Source: Glandiceps talaboti
Lineage: Eukaryota > Hemichordata > Enteropneusta > Spengelidae
Assembly (NCBI RefSeq): GCF_964340395.1
Contig: NC_135553.1
Span: forward strand, 12,888,501 to 12,952,500
DNA: 64,000 nt
Direction of reading: 5' to 3'
The notes beneath the pieces are model-generated. The model saw only the letters and a program-made list of their open reading frames with translations, was not told the DNA's origin and did no database searches. Of the stretch, positions 27,713-41,112 are shown piece by piece; position 1 is the stretch's first letter; every line of letters starts with the position of its first letter. A program made the translations under genes and the position numbers.

Positions 27713-30584
27713 TATCAGGCAGACGAAATTATCAAATTCAAATAAATGAATTATCTTAAAAGAATTGTTTGTAAAATACGAAATGTTGAAATATCTCGAC
27801 CACAAGCGGAAATGATATGACACTTTGTATTTGAAAGCGAGGCTTATATCCGTTTGTGATCGCAGTAATCTTATCTGTTTGATTTCCATATCTCAACTAT
27901 TACACAGTAGGTATCGGCCAATTATTCTTTACACCTCCTTACGGTTTTATTTGTAGTGCAGTAGCAATTCCAATGTGATATATATAAAGAAATGAGAAGA
28001 AATCGATGTTTAGTGGCATCACATCTGACGGGACTAAGTTCTATACTAAATGTTTGACTCATTAAACGCAGAAGCTCAAGTGAATTTAAAATTACCGTAA
28101 CTATATTATTTAATGTTGTCTCATTCAACCGTTTGGTTGGGATGGAAACAATACACAAATTACAGAGCAACATGAAATAATACAAGAACAGACGCAACAG
28201 CTGTAGTCTCTTGAACAGGAATCAAGGTGCACAATGTTTCTATACACAAAAATTCATATTATTTTGATGATGGCAACACTGACTATTTTCAAATTACTGT
28301 TTGCTTGTTATCAAATCTTCACAAGTACGGACGAGAATGAAAAGATCAAATACGACTTTTCACCACGTTTTTGAGGCAACGAGCGCAGGATGGAGTGAGC
28401 ACATTTGTTTTAAATTGTGCACGCCATATATCCTTTATTACCAAATTGTGTTTTCGCATTACGATCACTCTGAATACCAAGCAAATTCGGATTACGAATG
28501 TTTATATCGAATGTTTAAAAGATGTCCCATCACTTCAATACAAACAATGTCCTTTGTTTTATTTTGATTGTACGCCCACAAGTAAGTTTTCCAGTAGTCC
28601 AATATTTATTACAGATACATGTCAGTTTGTCACAGTCCACCTTACCCATGACCTCATGAATATTCATCTACTTCGTGATAAACAATGTATAAGATATATA
28701 GGCACAACGAAACAAAGTATTTTACCAACAAAATTGATAATACCATTGAAAACTCATTAATTTATTTATACTGAATCCCAGACTTCAGCATTTCAAGTTC
28801 AAGAACCTTCATCTTTCGGAATTGACGTCCTAGAGTTCAAAACATCGATCGTAATCACTTCCCAGCATCCTTTTACAGAGAAATGGCCATTTTGGGACTT
28901 ACTAACCTGGTAAAGCGCTCTACAAAATCTATACCCAAGTGTAAAACATCTGAACATAACCCTAGAGACATGTACATCATTTAGTCATCCAGGATTATTT
29001 TAGCTTATGTGGACATATTTACGCTTCATTAATCGAGATACATTGCGTGAAATGCATACAATTGCGTCGCTGCTTCACAGTACAGTCTTTTATAGTTGCC
29101 ACATATCTCATTACTTTTTCTTTTGGAAAGAAGTGAGTACGAACTAATATTACACAAGATCTTCTTTTTTGTATGCTATTTCGGATTTTAACGTTGAAGC
29201 GCAATGCTCTAGCTAATTATACCACGCGGCGTGATACACAATCTTGAGTGATAAATAGGTTGCCTGAAGGAATAGTGTCTCCCCACTGATTCTATTTAAT
29301 CTACATCAGATGGATTTACGTGGTTGTTATAAACATCATCCGTATCATGTGGAACTCCCTACACACTCGACAGTCTTTCCTAATAGTGTAAAATCACGCT
29401 ACTGCCTTTATCTCGGACGAAAACTTACTCTGGTCGTTTTGGGTCGATGACACACGGGCAGTTATCCATGCAGAGTGTCCCAAAGAGGAATACAAATAAC
29501 CGTAGTGACGCAGTGTTTGTATTGTATCGACAATGTGTTTAAACAATTGTGTAAATACGCTGCCGTATATGAACACCTGAATTAAATTAAATTTGTCCAC
29601 ATAAGTAACAACACTCAGAAACGTCGTCGTCTGTATACATAAATGGTAGGTTCTGCAGTTCAATCGTACCGATATTGAAGTCACCAAGTCATGCCGTTTC
29701 CTTGATCCATTTACTTCCCGTTCTTTAAGTTTCAATCCTGAATCAAACAGTGTTTAAGTATCTGTAAAGTATAAAGCTCATTTGTGTAATATTGATCTAT
29801 TGGGAATGATTGATAATCCCATTGAATTTACAGTCGCATTAATGTTTTATTGATCAAACATAAATGAACCTCAGCACCATGTGATCGATCCACAGAGTAA
29901 TGTCAGTTTCATCCAGTCCATCAGATTATAAAGCATGATCATCACAAGGGAAACATTGGGCAAGTACTTCTATGAATAATGAGATTCAAGGTTAAACTCA
30001 AGATACATTAACTGCCTTGGGACAGTCTATGTTTTTACAGCGTACTTCGACTATTGAGTCTACTGAAACATGTACAATGAAAAGTTCGAGCCCAATGTCG
30101 GCTTGATTGCCCAAAACTATTAATAATCAATGTAGCTTCATTGAAACGACAAGTATAAGAATTGCCTTTAACTCATCGTGGCTCATAAAAGGAATTGTTT
30201 TAATATAAGATACACTTGTGAGAATTGAGTATTGTCATATAGAAAACAATACGGAAAAAGCCTACACAGGCTGAAGATGATCACGGTCATATAAGCTGTG
30301 AAAAATGCTCTTTATATAGATTCATACTTAAATGCCAATGTCATCTTGATAAGACACGCAAACTTGTGGCATGCCGAATAAGTTATGTAACTTTATAAAA
30401 TTACTGAGAATCTAAGAAAAAGGAGAAGAATGTGAAACAGAGGATGAGGAATATTTTAAATGGAACATTTTAAAATCGTTTTTAAACTACTTAAAACTGA
30501 ACATACTATTTTGTACTCAACAAACGAGCGATTTTAAGAAAGTTTGAAACAAAGTACAACATTTAATGATGTGCTAAACAGGAT
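27713..30584. other. AT-rich DNA without a recognisable gene
   Basis: A 113-codon minus-strand frame (29394-29735) has an acceptable acceptor but no family motif. A tRNA-like half at 29184-29230 is discussed under rejected items. Nothing else stands out. Confidence 0.45.
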
Positions 30585-30587
30585 TTT

Positions 30588-30617
<30 letters not shown>
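30585..30617. repeat. (ATTT)n followed by T and G runs
   Basis: A short TTTA tetranucleotide run passes into oligo-T and then oligo-G. Confidence 0.9.
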
Positions 30618-30618
<1 letters not shown>

Positions 30619-31762
30619 TTTTTTGGGGGGGGAGAAAGTAACATTAAGGACGGTCGAGTGCAGTTATCTATTAAGTATATCAGCAAATTATTAACATATA
30701 TACGTGTTTTGCATGTGTATTTCTGAAGGTGAAGACGCACGGTGAGAGTAACATCGAAAAACAGAACAGACGGTGATAAGGACGAATTGAAATATCGCAG
30801 AATTATAAGTATCTCGCCAACAACGTATTGCATAAGAGGAAAGGTATCATTTGATCAAATTGAAACAACAAAGTGAGTTTGACTTATCAACCATGCTGCT
30901 TAAGGAATGACGCATACGAACTGTAAATCATCTACGGCTTGTTGGCATTCAAGCCTCTTCTTTCAACGTGACATGTCTACTTTATCATTAAAACATATTG
31001 AAAATCATATCACGATGTACAAAGGTAAACATTATATGAGTAAACTGAACAAATCGACTATTTGCTACGCTTGCGCTTTATTTGTTGAATCTGGTCATTT
31101 TACGTAACTACATTATACTTAATTAAAAAGTGTTGTCTTTGAACACCGACTGACTTAATATAAGAAATATGATTTGACAAATAAACTTAAGTACTTGGTA
31201 CCTTTGCGTATATTAATTAATGCGACGTTTTCAAGATTATGCGTTTTAACTATCCTCGTAATGACAACTACAGATGACTTACATACACGTATAAAATTAA
31301 CATAGTTTATGAACTATGAACTTAAACATTGTTAAACATCGGTAAGCAGCACAGCAAAGTCCAAGTTTGGCTACAAAACGTTTGATAAAATACTTCAATG
31401 CTGGTACACTGTAAAATTAGTAGATCTCCTTTCTTTTGAAATTAACTTTTAACGAAAGCATCAGGCGATAAAGAGAAATTTTAATCATCATTGCAACAAA
31501 AAGTAGATTTCAATTGATTGTTCTATTAACGCCACGTTTGAACTGATACGTTTCAAGTCCCGTCAAGAATGTCATTATCAAAAGACAAGACGTATATTCA
31601 TTTGTACCGAATGGATCTTCAATATAAGCATTGTGAAATAATGCCCATTATGTTCCAAAACTTTTAATGTAACTGCAAGCAAAACCTTTTTCCATGAATG
31701 TGTCACAGAATAACAGGGAATATACATCAATACATGAGTGTGTTGACCAGATTACGACAACA
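30618..31762. other. AT-rich DNA without a recognisable gene
   Basis: Only short unassignable frames. Confidence 0.45.
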
Positions 31763-31897
31763 ATTTGTTTGTTTGTTTGTTTGTTTGTATGTATGTATGT
31801 ATGTATGTATGTATGTATGTATGTATGTATGTATGTATGTATGTATGTATACATGTATGAATGCATGTGCGTGTATGTATGTATGTATGTATGTATG

Positions 31898-31931
<34 letters not shown>

Positions 31932-32101
31932 TGTATGTGTTTATTTGTTTATTTGTTTGTTTGTTTATTTATTTATTTATTTATTTGTTTGTTTGTTTGT
32001 TTGTTTATTTATTTATTTGTTTGTTTGTTTGTTTGTTTGTTTGTTTGTGTGTGTGTGTTTATTTGTTTGTTTGTTTGCGTGTTTGTTTGTTTGTTTGTTT
32101 T
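31763..32101. repeat. Compound GTTT / GTAT / TTTA microsatellite
   Basis: GTTT units, a long GTAT block, then alternating TTTA and TTTG blocks. The long Val-Cys-Leu-Phe and Tyr-Val-Cys-Met frames of up to 167 codons are translations of this array. Confidence 0.96.
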
Positions 32102-35100
32102 ATTTTAATTTTTTGGGGGATATATTGGGAAAAACTTATGGTATCTATATTGCAACTTGTGAAGCTAGGGAGAAATAGAATTAGAAGTATACTCTGATAC
32201 ACGTTTTCAGTTAGATAGTGGGGTTTCCATTTGCAGACAGACTTTACCTTTACCTGAACGCAGCTTGAACTGTTTTTTATCAAGCATCAAGTCAGTCAAC
32301 CTTTAAACATGTACTATTTTCCCTCATAAAGATTCTATCTATGTGTAAATACACACTTCCATCCTATTCTTATGAAACCTTCTTTTGGTTACTTAGTTTG
32401 CTTTTAACTATAACCGGGTATCTAGACACACGTACGACCTTGGCTGAGCCATTGCTGAGAGAGTTTGTTGTATCCAGTGTAGGTATCATTGGACACAGCT
32501 CAATGAAATGTAGTGGATACTCAATTTTCCACGTGAAGTAACAGAATCACAGACGGTTATTTCATTAAATTCTTTGGATTTTGTATTTCCATTTAGACTT
32601 TGTGGAGCTGCTATACCGCAAGACAGTATTGTTTCTGTCTGGGGTTATAGCTAAACTGAATCCCAAGAGTGCCATTCTTCTCTGTCGTGTCTCAGACCTA
32701 CTATAATTATGGATTATTTTCCACATGTGCCTGATTCCTATAATCCCCCAATTGTCCAGAGACCAATGTTCAGGGATTGCCTCCCCTAAAATCACCAATT
32801 TCGATTGATGCTATAGATATGACGGATTACAAATAGACCATTCGTCAACTTTCATCTATCACCAAAAGGCAGTCAGTAATAGCTATATACTAAGACCGAA
32901 CTAGTCGATTGGGAAAACATTTCGATCCAGAAGAAGCTGCCTTTGGTATCATATTGTCTATCATTCGAACTTATGGCAACAGTTGAAATAGGTAGAATTA
33001 TTCATTTGCCAAAATCTTGTCCGTAATATGACCCCTAAAACTAGTAGTTTTAACATTGCTACGTTATTGGTCAAACTCCACCAGAATGTCTCTTATAAAC
33101 AACGTGACCCATCAAATTGAATTCGCTTGATCGATAGTTGAAAGCCGAACATTAACAATGTAACAGTGCTTCACCCATTATCGACGACTGGTAATCCATA
33201 GTACCTATATTGTATTGCAGCTGCTATTTACACGCTCATCATGGGATTAAAACTCAGCAATCTCTCACAACAAGGAGTAAAAGGGTGAGTGTAGTTTAAG
33301 GGGTACAGACATTGATCCGATTATCCCTGTCAGTTTTAGCTCAGTTGTCCGTCAGTGGTAATTCGTCTTAGTGAAGCATTACATCCGTATGAAAACTATT
33401 AGTCTAAGAATACATTTGATGAACATCTATAGATGTGGGAGGGGGGGGGGTGAATAAAATCACATCATCTGTAAGTCGAGGGCTTAAATAAATGTGGTTT
33501 TACTTTTGATACTTGTGAAATCAACCTTTAGTTAATTCACCCTTTGTAATTATGAATGACATTACTTTTGTAGGTGTTAAACATGAGAAAAAAACAAGAG
33601 TAAAGTTTGAAAGTACTGGAATGTTTACCATGTTATACAGGATAAATCGATCATTTGTATGTATAAAAGCCCCCAAAACACAAACAATGACAATGTCGAC
33701 AGCTTGAACATACTTAACTGTATTTTAAAAACAAAGCGTTGCTTTGCTGACATCTCATGTGAACTAGAAATTCTTTCCATTCGACACAAATGTTGATATA
33801 TGTCTCAATAACATCAACACGGTTCGACTAACAAAGTAAAATGTTGACGGCGCATAATGCAGAACTGCAGTCAACTGCAAGTCCGGCAACGGAGAGCCAA
33901 CAGCAAAAAGTGTTGCCGTTGTAAAGTGGCACTGCAAGAAGTGTTATGCATTAGTGCATGGAAAATAATTCTTTTAAAAAAAATTAGGGAAGTGCTTTAT
34001 GATTTAACAAGAATGCTGTGTCTGTTTGAATGACTGCACATATGGACAAGATATACATAGAATGGAGATACTTGCAATACGCGTATTTGCTACTCACTTT
34101 GCATCGTCATAGAAGTGTAAAGTGTAAAATAAATTGTGATTTAGAGCTAGTCCTTATCGAATTTAATTTTAGAATACTTTCCAATAAAGGAGAAAATTCT
34201 TTTACCCTCTAATTCGGTGAGAATCACTGATATTCTGTTTTCGTCTTACACCACGTTAATTTAGATATTAATACTTGACAAAGCTGTAGAAAGATCAAGA
34301 TTAATTAGCACTAAACCAAGGGCAAGAAGTCAGACTGTCTATCGACTTGTATGTATGTTTGTTAATGTAAACAGCATTTGGTACACCACAACGTTTAGCA
34401 ACCCTTGTGTGGTATTTTGATGCATTGAGATGTTTCACTTGTTCCAATTGGTAATTGATCGAGGTAGATAAATCAGTTCAACATGCTTAGTTAGAGCCAT
34501 GCAATCACAGTTATGTCAGCGTGTAATATCTGCCATTTTTGACGATACATATACTTCGTTGTAAGTTGTTGTTTGTTGTTGTACTCATCTTAATTACATC
34601 TATTTGTTTTATCTTGATTTTCATCAACAATAATTAAACAAGTAACACAAAAGAAGAACGCATGATTTTGAAGAGTATCAAATACGCCTAATTCTTTTTA
34701 GCAGGATGGTGGAGGTGAAAATCTATGGAACGTTGTTGCCAGAACAGAATTGTATTCCTATTTTCAATTTCGTTATGTTCTTGTACTTGCTGTAGTTTTG
34801 AGATCGCTCACTGTCCAAAGCCAACAAGATTCACGCTCATTTATATCACAGACGGACAAATAGACGGTACCACGATCAAGTAAATGTTTAAACACGATCA
34901 TCAAACCAGTGTACACAGAGAGATAATTAAGTAAATCTGAATAATTAAGTCGTTGCATTGATAGCAAATTTTGAATAGTTTTCCAATTTTCCAACGGAAA
35001 AAAATAGCGAAACTTAGGGGCAAGGTATATTTACTATGACTGTTTTTAATTAGAGAATTTAAGTTCATCGTGCAAAATGAGGGTAATGGCCTTTCGCAGC

Positions 35101-35871
35101 TAATTAGGCGGTTTCAGAAACTAGAAACAAGGCAAATGGAAATTCTTCTGTGTTGGTAAACCATAGTATTGAATTTAACTTTTGTTTCAAACAAGGTAAT
35201 TTGATGACATCATATACGTCTTTGATGAACATTACCCTTAATATTTCTCAATATTGCACCCTTCCTATCATATTTAAAGAGACAGAAATGCCAGCGTATT
35301 GAAACTTAAATAGATGTGTCCATAACTCATCACGAATAATTACTGAATGCATTAAACTACATTCAATTTGACAAAGAGTTGCCATTATTTGTCATTCTAC
35401 AGCAGCTAGACATGTCTTTTGCGTGCTGACTTATTTTACCTTCAGTTATATACAGGTTGTCATTTTTACAAAATTCAACATGCTAGTCTGTAATTCGTAC
35501 TCCCGGTTATTTATTTACGTGATAAACAATGTGCTGATAATATTCTTACTACTTTTAACGTTTTGTAAAAGTCACACGATGCAATGTTCTATAGATGTCG
35601 ACCTCTTCATGGTTGTCTCACTAACATCGCTGACGTCAATAATTGGAGTCGCAAACCAATTGGGAGTGACTTGACCCTGCTTTTAGACGCCAATGAATAA
35701 AAGAGACGACATTCTCTAGGTTGTTTCTTGAATGTTAAGTAGCTGTGGTTTGTGCCTTGGGAAAATGCTTCACGTCGCAGTGAGACGTGCATGACAATGT
35801 TGACAATGATATACATATGCTATTACAGTACTTTTGTTATCGCAATAATGGAATAAGTTGTCATACGCATG
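32102..35871. other. AT-rich DNA without a recognisable gene
   Basis: A 77-codon minus-strand frame at 32565-32798 has a fairly protein-like composition but no known motif. A hydrophobic plus-strand frame lies at 35423-35674. No splice-supported exon was identified. Confidence 0.4.
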
Positions 35872-35932
35872 TACTCGCATGTATGTATGTATGTATGTAT
35901 GTATGTATGTATGTATGTATGTATGTGTGTGC

Positions 35933-35965
<33 letters not shown>

Positions 35966-36037
35966 TGTATGTATGTATGTATGTGTGTGTATGTATGTAT
36001 GTATGGATGTGTGTGTGTATGTATGTATGTATGTATG

Positions 36038-36068
<31 letters not shown>

Positions 36069-36105
36069 TATGTATGTGTGTATGGATGTATGTGTGTATG
36101 GATGT
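35872..36105. repeat. (GTAT)n microsatellite with GT interruptions
   Basis: A long tetranucleotide array with short GTGT and GGAT interruptions. Overlapping frames are repeat translations. Confidence 0.97.
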
Positions 36106-37022
36106 ATTGAGCATTGTATCATATTTTCTTATAAAGCAGCATCACTGTCCTAAGATGAGTGACATGTTCGAAAGGTAATCTTGTCGGTCAAAAGAGACTA
36201 AATGAACAATAACGTAATTCCTTGAAAATCTTAGGTCATACACCTGTCATAGCTCTTATGAATTGCGTCATTTGCTGCTGACAGTTTAAACGGATTCTGC
36301 AGGTCTAATGTCTCGTTAACAAGTTTACACGAATGTATTTACATCAGTTTTGACATGAGTTGTACTTGAAATGTTACATAATATAAATCTATGAATGTGG
36401 AGTAATATACCAGGGCGATGACCTTTATGTCTGAGAGACCCTTGTGTGGTATACATATTTTAGACACTCGCTCGATGATTATATCTGTATAACATTATTC
36501 AATTTATAAAGGGATTCCTTTGTATACCACCGGTACTAAATAGTTCCCTTGCAATACCCTTAATTTTGTAACAAATATGCATATTTTTGACCGAAATTTG
36601 AGAATTTAAAGGGAACGATTTTGTTCATGCGTTGTTATTGGAAACCTCTACACTGTTTACAATTTTGTCAAATTAATATCTAAGTCGACTAGGCGTTCAT
36701 GATTGGATGATTTCATTAAAAATGACAATCAATTAAAACCGACAAACAAGACCTTGAAAGTAACAATGATGAAATAGGTAATTACATGGAAGGTCATCGG
36801 ACAATTAACAATGACAATTAATGTATGGAACGCTTAATCTTCATCCTACCATTATGGAAGGAAATGCATCCTCTAACAATATCGTAATTTTATTTCTTGA
36901 ACTTAATGATTTGGTGAATATTTCTATAAGTAAATTACCAAGTGGATCCTTTGCATTCACTGAATATAACTGATCTTTATAAGATAAAGATGACGTGATT
37001 CGTGGTTCTGTTTTATTTATAG
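36106..37022. other. AT-rich DNA without a recognisable gene
   Basis: Nothing recognised up to the acceptor-like sequence at 37005-37022. Confidence 0.45.
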
Positions 37023-37222
37023 TAGGGGCAAGGGTAAAAAGAAATACCCCAGGGCAACTTGAAAGGTACCGTGCTTACTATACTCATAGTGTGCCGCTAT
37101 CGCCGCAGCGTTGCGTATTTACCAAAGGATCTCAATATCTCGAAATATCCCGGATGTTTGACCACAGTATTGGGAATGATTGGCAACTTTTATTGACGCA
37201 TGCAATGATTAATTTCGTTTGA
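37023..37222 (+). CDS. Possible exon with weak death-domain likeness
   Basis: A good acceptor (TTCTGTTTTATTTATAG) precedes 66 codons that run to a TGA at 37220-37222. The peptide is rich in charged and polar residues, and its end (ISRMFDHSIGNDWQLLL) resembles the start of a death domain, where a hydrophobic helix is followed by a G-N-D-W and a second helix. Only the first third of such a fold is present before the stop, so either this is a fragment or the likeness is accidental. Two other tentative plus-strand exons follow within 2.3 kb. Confidence 0.25.
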
Positions 37223-37756
37223 GGTCTAGATTTTACCGCTTGTTACTACATGATTGAACGTTATGTTTGTATCATATTCGAATACCTCTCTTAAACAAAG
37301 ATAACTAATCCGAATATGAGCATATAAAGTCACTTAACAGCATTAAAGTGAAATTACATTTGAAATTGAAAGCATCGAAGTGTAGATAGTTGTAAGAAAA
37401 AACAGCAACGACCCGTCACACTTCATCAAATTTTATTATTCTATGTTTTCCAGAGTATATGATATTATATGACCTATCCGAGTTTATTACTCATTCTAAA
37501 GTACTACGGTATAATGTAATTATATGAAATTACGTAAAAAGACTATAAATTAAAAGACATATAATCCTGAAATATCCCTCTTTGATAACTTTAACACCTA
37601 TACGGACTTTATATCTTACGAACTACTTCTAATTTCGAAATATAACATTACTAATTCATTTAAGGTACATTAACGAAAGGTATCGACAATATATTTTTTT
37701 AAACGACAATTTTAAACAGTAATACAGTTTTTGCTTTTATGAGGTAAGGGGCTTAC

Positions 37757-37815
37757 AAGAGTACAGTACAGTACAGTACAGTACAGTACAGTACAGTACA
37801 GTACAGTACAGTACA
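37757..37815. repeat. (GTACA)n pentanucleotide array
   Basis: About twelve perfect five-base units. The unit is nearly its own complement, so the array can fold on itself. Confidence 0.97.
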
Positions 37816-38222
37816 TTCCAAGCCTATAGGTGTGCACACAACAACGTTTCACCATGACATATTTGACTTGCATACTCAAAGCTATGTTCTTGGCAGCTAC
37901 TAATCTTCTAAAATAGGACAAAGGCGGCTTCGTCAGCGCTATTATGCCACATTTACAGTATATTTTCATTAGCCTCAAAATTGAATGAATGAAGATAATT
38001 AAAGTTCTGATTTTGTAACAATAGGAAATTTCATCAAGATTTATTTTGAAAACAGCGATTTGAAATTATACATTTGGTGGATGTTTCAAAACTCAATGAG
38101 TTCATGATTTAACTGAATGCTCTTGAGCTGAGTTGTATTCATGTAAAGATACAATGGTAAAGTTTAAGAGATCTTTCAACCATACCGAGACCTTATAAAG
38201 GGAAAATTTTAATCTTGTTGAG

Positions 38223-38253
38223 GCTTGTGTGGTTATAAGCTTGTGTGGTTATC
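38223..38253. repeat. 16-base tandem duplication
   Basis: GCTTGTGTGGTTAT occurs twice with a period of 16 bases. Confidence 0.8.
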
Positions 38254-38315
38254 TAGTGTTTTTCTATAGAAGACGTGTCCTTAACAGAAAATCAACATCT
38301 ATTTTGTATTTACAG

Positions 38316-38516
38316 CTGCACCATCATGTCACTTGCGCCCAACTTGTAGAAAATAGACTATGCCGAAAAGTCATGAAAAGCAAACACGGCGATGCAATAA
38401 CTCTAAAACAAACATGTCATGCCGATACAGTTATTTGTAATATATACTACGATGGGGTTGATATAGAGAAGGCTAAATTAAAAACCGAAGAGTATCGGAA
38501 GGAAATTAATGAATAA
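38316..38516 (+). CDS. Possible terminal exon, unrecognised
   Basis: The acceptor (TCTATTTTGTATTTACAG) is strong and opens a frame at a codon boundary. The 66 codons are hydrophilic and lysine/glutamate-rich, with several cysteines and histidines (HHHVTC, LKQTCHADTVIC) and a charged end (KLKTEEYRKEINE) before TAA. The composition is protein-like and not repetitive. I do not recognise it. It lies between tentative exons at 37023 and 39124, but no donor links them convincingly. Confidence 0.35.
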   Translation: MHHHVTCAQLVENRLCRKVMKSKHGDAITLKQTCHADTVICNIYYDGVDIEKAKLKTEEYRKEINE

Positions 38517-39123
38517 TCCTGAATAATTAATACGTCACGTGTGTTCCAAAATATATTAAATACAACTAATTATTTTTTAAGTGCGCAATATAAGGCATTT
38601 AGGCACATTCCGCCCGTCGAAAGTTTGAACATATTGGTATCTTTTGACCCTTCCAGAGATGAAGCAAATTAGAGTGAAAAAGCATGTTAACCATCTTCAC
38701 TAATTTGCTATACTTGTATACATTTGTCGGCAAGTGGGACTGCGGAGATGTCAAGTGATTTCACGCTGTTTGCAAACAGCTATCGCTTGCAGGAGTTTGA
38801 CACGACAGTGACCCTCTGCGTGAACGTTTGACCCTTCGACTGTTTGATATAGAACATTCCCCTACAGGTTATCATTATAAGAATGTTGCCATGTACTTCA
38901 AGACAACCTAACGTGTGCATCTAGTGCATAAAATGTTTTCCTTCAGAATTTAAAAATCATAGTCTGTTAGTAAGTGTAATAATATTAATAGATATTGAGT
39001 TAGTTTTCAAATTTGATAATGAGTCGTAAGCAATGTACTGTATTCTTTGACGTTACATGAACATGTTGATATTTTAAGCATGGCTTCAATTTATATCGTA
39101 CACATGGCATGCACTTTTTACAG
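38517..39123. other. Non-coding interval between tentative exons
   Basis: AT-rich sequence with no recognisable feature, ending in a short acceptor-like tract. Confidence 0.45.
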
Positions 39124-39309
39124 TTTTTTATAAGGACGCTAGATACTTTCAATTATGAAAAGAGCGCAGAATTCGCGTTGTCTTTCGTCATCTTTCACGA
39201 CATAACATACAAGTCTTACGTCGTAATTGGTAAACCTGTAACAAACGACAGAACAATTTCACCCAATCAACATTCCACATGCGAGAGAGCGTTAATAACA
39301 GTTCGACCT
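39124..39309 (+). CDS. Possible internal exon, unrecognised beta-rich protein
   Basis: This 186-base frame begins after CACTTTTTACAG and ends at CGACCT|GTAAGC, giving 62 codons with phase 0 at both ends, a common exon form. The peptide alternates hydrophobic and polar residues (FALSFVIFHDITYKSYVVIG, then CERALITVRP), as in extracellular beta-sandwich domains of fibronectin or immunoglobulin type, but no diagnostic motif is visible. Coding is likelier here than in most frames of the region. Partner exons are uncertain. Confidence 0.42.
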
Positions 39310-39712
39310 GTAAGCTTATAATAGTAGATATGAAAAACAGAAATTCGTACAATATTTGTGAAATGTCACATTAGTTATATGCCTGGTAACTTTGAGCCAA
39401 TGTTTTTATATAAAATAAAAGCTGACTGTATGTATGATTTACGTTGGCATATTATAATACAAAGAGTTGAATAATTAGAGCAGACACTTTATCAGATAAT
39501 TAGTGGCATAGTTTAAATCCTCTGGGGAAATCGGTGAATCATTTTAAATTTAGGACAACGTGTGTTAATAAATGAATTATTTCTTTCGCATGTCCCATGA
39601 GATGCCGTCGTCAAAGGACAACTTCGAGTATTGAATGAAAAAGCCGTGTTCAATAAGGGAGCACAAAGGTAATAAGGTCAAATTAAAATGTTATTACTTC
39701 TTTGAATAATGT

Positions 39713-39891
39713 ATAGTAGTAAGTATAACTGTACCAATGCTATACGCCACAAGGTATACTTTGCACAGTAGTAAGTTTGACTGTACCAATGCTATATTGT
39801 ATACTTGACAAGGTATAATTTGCACAGTATCAAGTTTAGGTGTACCAATGCTGTACAGTATATACTCCACAAGGTATAATTTGGACAGTAG
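39713..39891. repeat. Minisatellite, three copies of about 60 bases
   Basis: Three diverged copies start near 39713, 39766 and 39828. Each contains TGTACCAATGCT followed by ACAAGGTATA and TTTG(C/G)ACAGTA. Copy lengths differ by small indels. Confidence 0.85.
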
Positions 39892-40365
39892 TCTTGATTG
39901 GTATGCAATGGCAGTTTGACCTTTCTTTTAAAAATTGGAATTTTGAAAGCATGTGGTGTTTCTCAAGCTAATATGTCGATACAGACAAAAACACCAGATG
40001 TAAACCGAATACCTTCCGAATACTATTCATTAGGTCGTTAACGCATCATCAAATTGTGAATGCTTGAGCTATCATGCATGGTATATCGTTTAATTTGTAC
40101 ATTTCATTAATTATGCAAATGACTCATTCAAATAAAAACTGCCATCAATGTTACTTAAGTATACAAAATTTGAAGCATGTACTATCAAGATATTGCTTAA
40201 TTACCGAAATATCTTTACTAAAATGCAAATACCTCATTTATATTCATGGCTGGTTTACCGAGACCTAATTAGTTCTAGTCATTGCCCTAAAGAAGGTGTG
40301 TACCTCTTTTCGTTTAAATTATCAAGCCGTTTTTGAGAAGACGATGACACGGATAGACACATGCT

Positions 40366-40366
<1 letters not shown>
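39892..40366. other. Unrecognised AT-rich DNA
   Basis: Two overlapping short frames of no known family; nothing else seen. Confidence 0.4.
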
Positions 40367-40404
<38 letters not shown>

Positions 40405-40490
40405 TGACTGACTGACTGACTGACAGGCACATGCTTCACACACACACACACACACACACACAGACAGACATATATACACAGACAGACATA
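40367..40490. repeat. Compound CAGA / CTGA / CA microsatellite
   Basis: CAGA units, then ACTG units, a short spacer, a CA run and further CAGA pieces. Confidence 0.95.
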
Positions 40491-41112
40491 TATCACCATA
40501 CCTTAGGATAGGACAGATATAGGAAAAGCTTGTGTTGTCTATTCCTTATCTCTCCCCGAAATAATCATCAAAACATTATACTTCATTGCTAACGTTGTCA
40601 AACTTGTAACTGTATAATGCTGCTAAACGTGCATGTAGTATTGAATACCTGTGCTGTGTATATATTTTTGACTGTTTTGTTGATTGATTACGTATTTGGT
40701 ACACGCTGATGAAACATAAAAGCCGTGTTTACTTAATACCATATGGAGCAAGTACGACACTCCGACTAGAAATGATCACGTTATCATTTTGTGTTAAAGA
40801 AAATACTTACTATACGTCTCTTTAAAGTAGCCAATTCAATTACAACCCTTAAAACGCTTACAGGTTAAAATAAACTGAGGCATAGATCTTCCACAAGTCC
40901 GCATTTCTACTGATGTGAGTATACCTTGTTCACATATATATATAATAAACTGGCTCAATTTCTTGCTATACAATAAACGATTGTGCTAACATTTATGATA
41001 ACTTCGACCATTGCCGATTCTACATACACATGGGTTTGAAAGATACACTAAAACAAGTATCAATATGGCATAACGTGTTGTGTAGCACATCCTTCATGTG
41101 GAAATAACTTAC
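40491..41112. other. Unrecognised AT-rich DNA
   Basis: No gene or repeat recognised before the donor of the minus-strand candidate exon. Confidence 0.4.

Noticed and set aside
28371-28760. 129-codon plus-strand frame
   Set aside because: Composition follows the local AT-rich sequence; no motif or splice partner.
29184-29230. Minus-strand tRNA-like half (TAGCTAGAGCATTGCGCTT)
   Set aside because: Resembles the 5' part of a tRNA or SINE head, but there is no B box, anticodon arm or acceptor stem, so a tRNA cannot be called.
29394-29735. 113-codon minus-strand frame
   Set aside because: Acceptable acceptor but a poor donor and no family motif; not separable from chance.
33330-33400. A-box-like TTTTAGCTCAGTTG
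   Set aside because: No matching B box or cloverleaf downstream.
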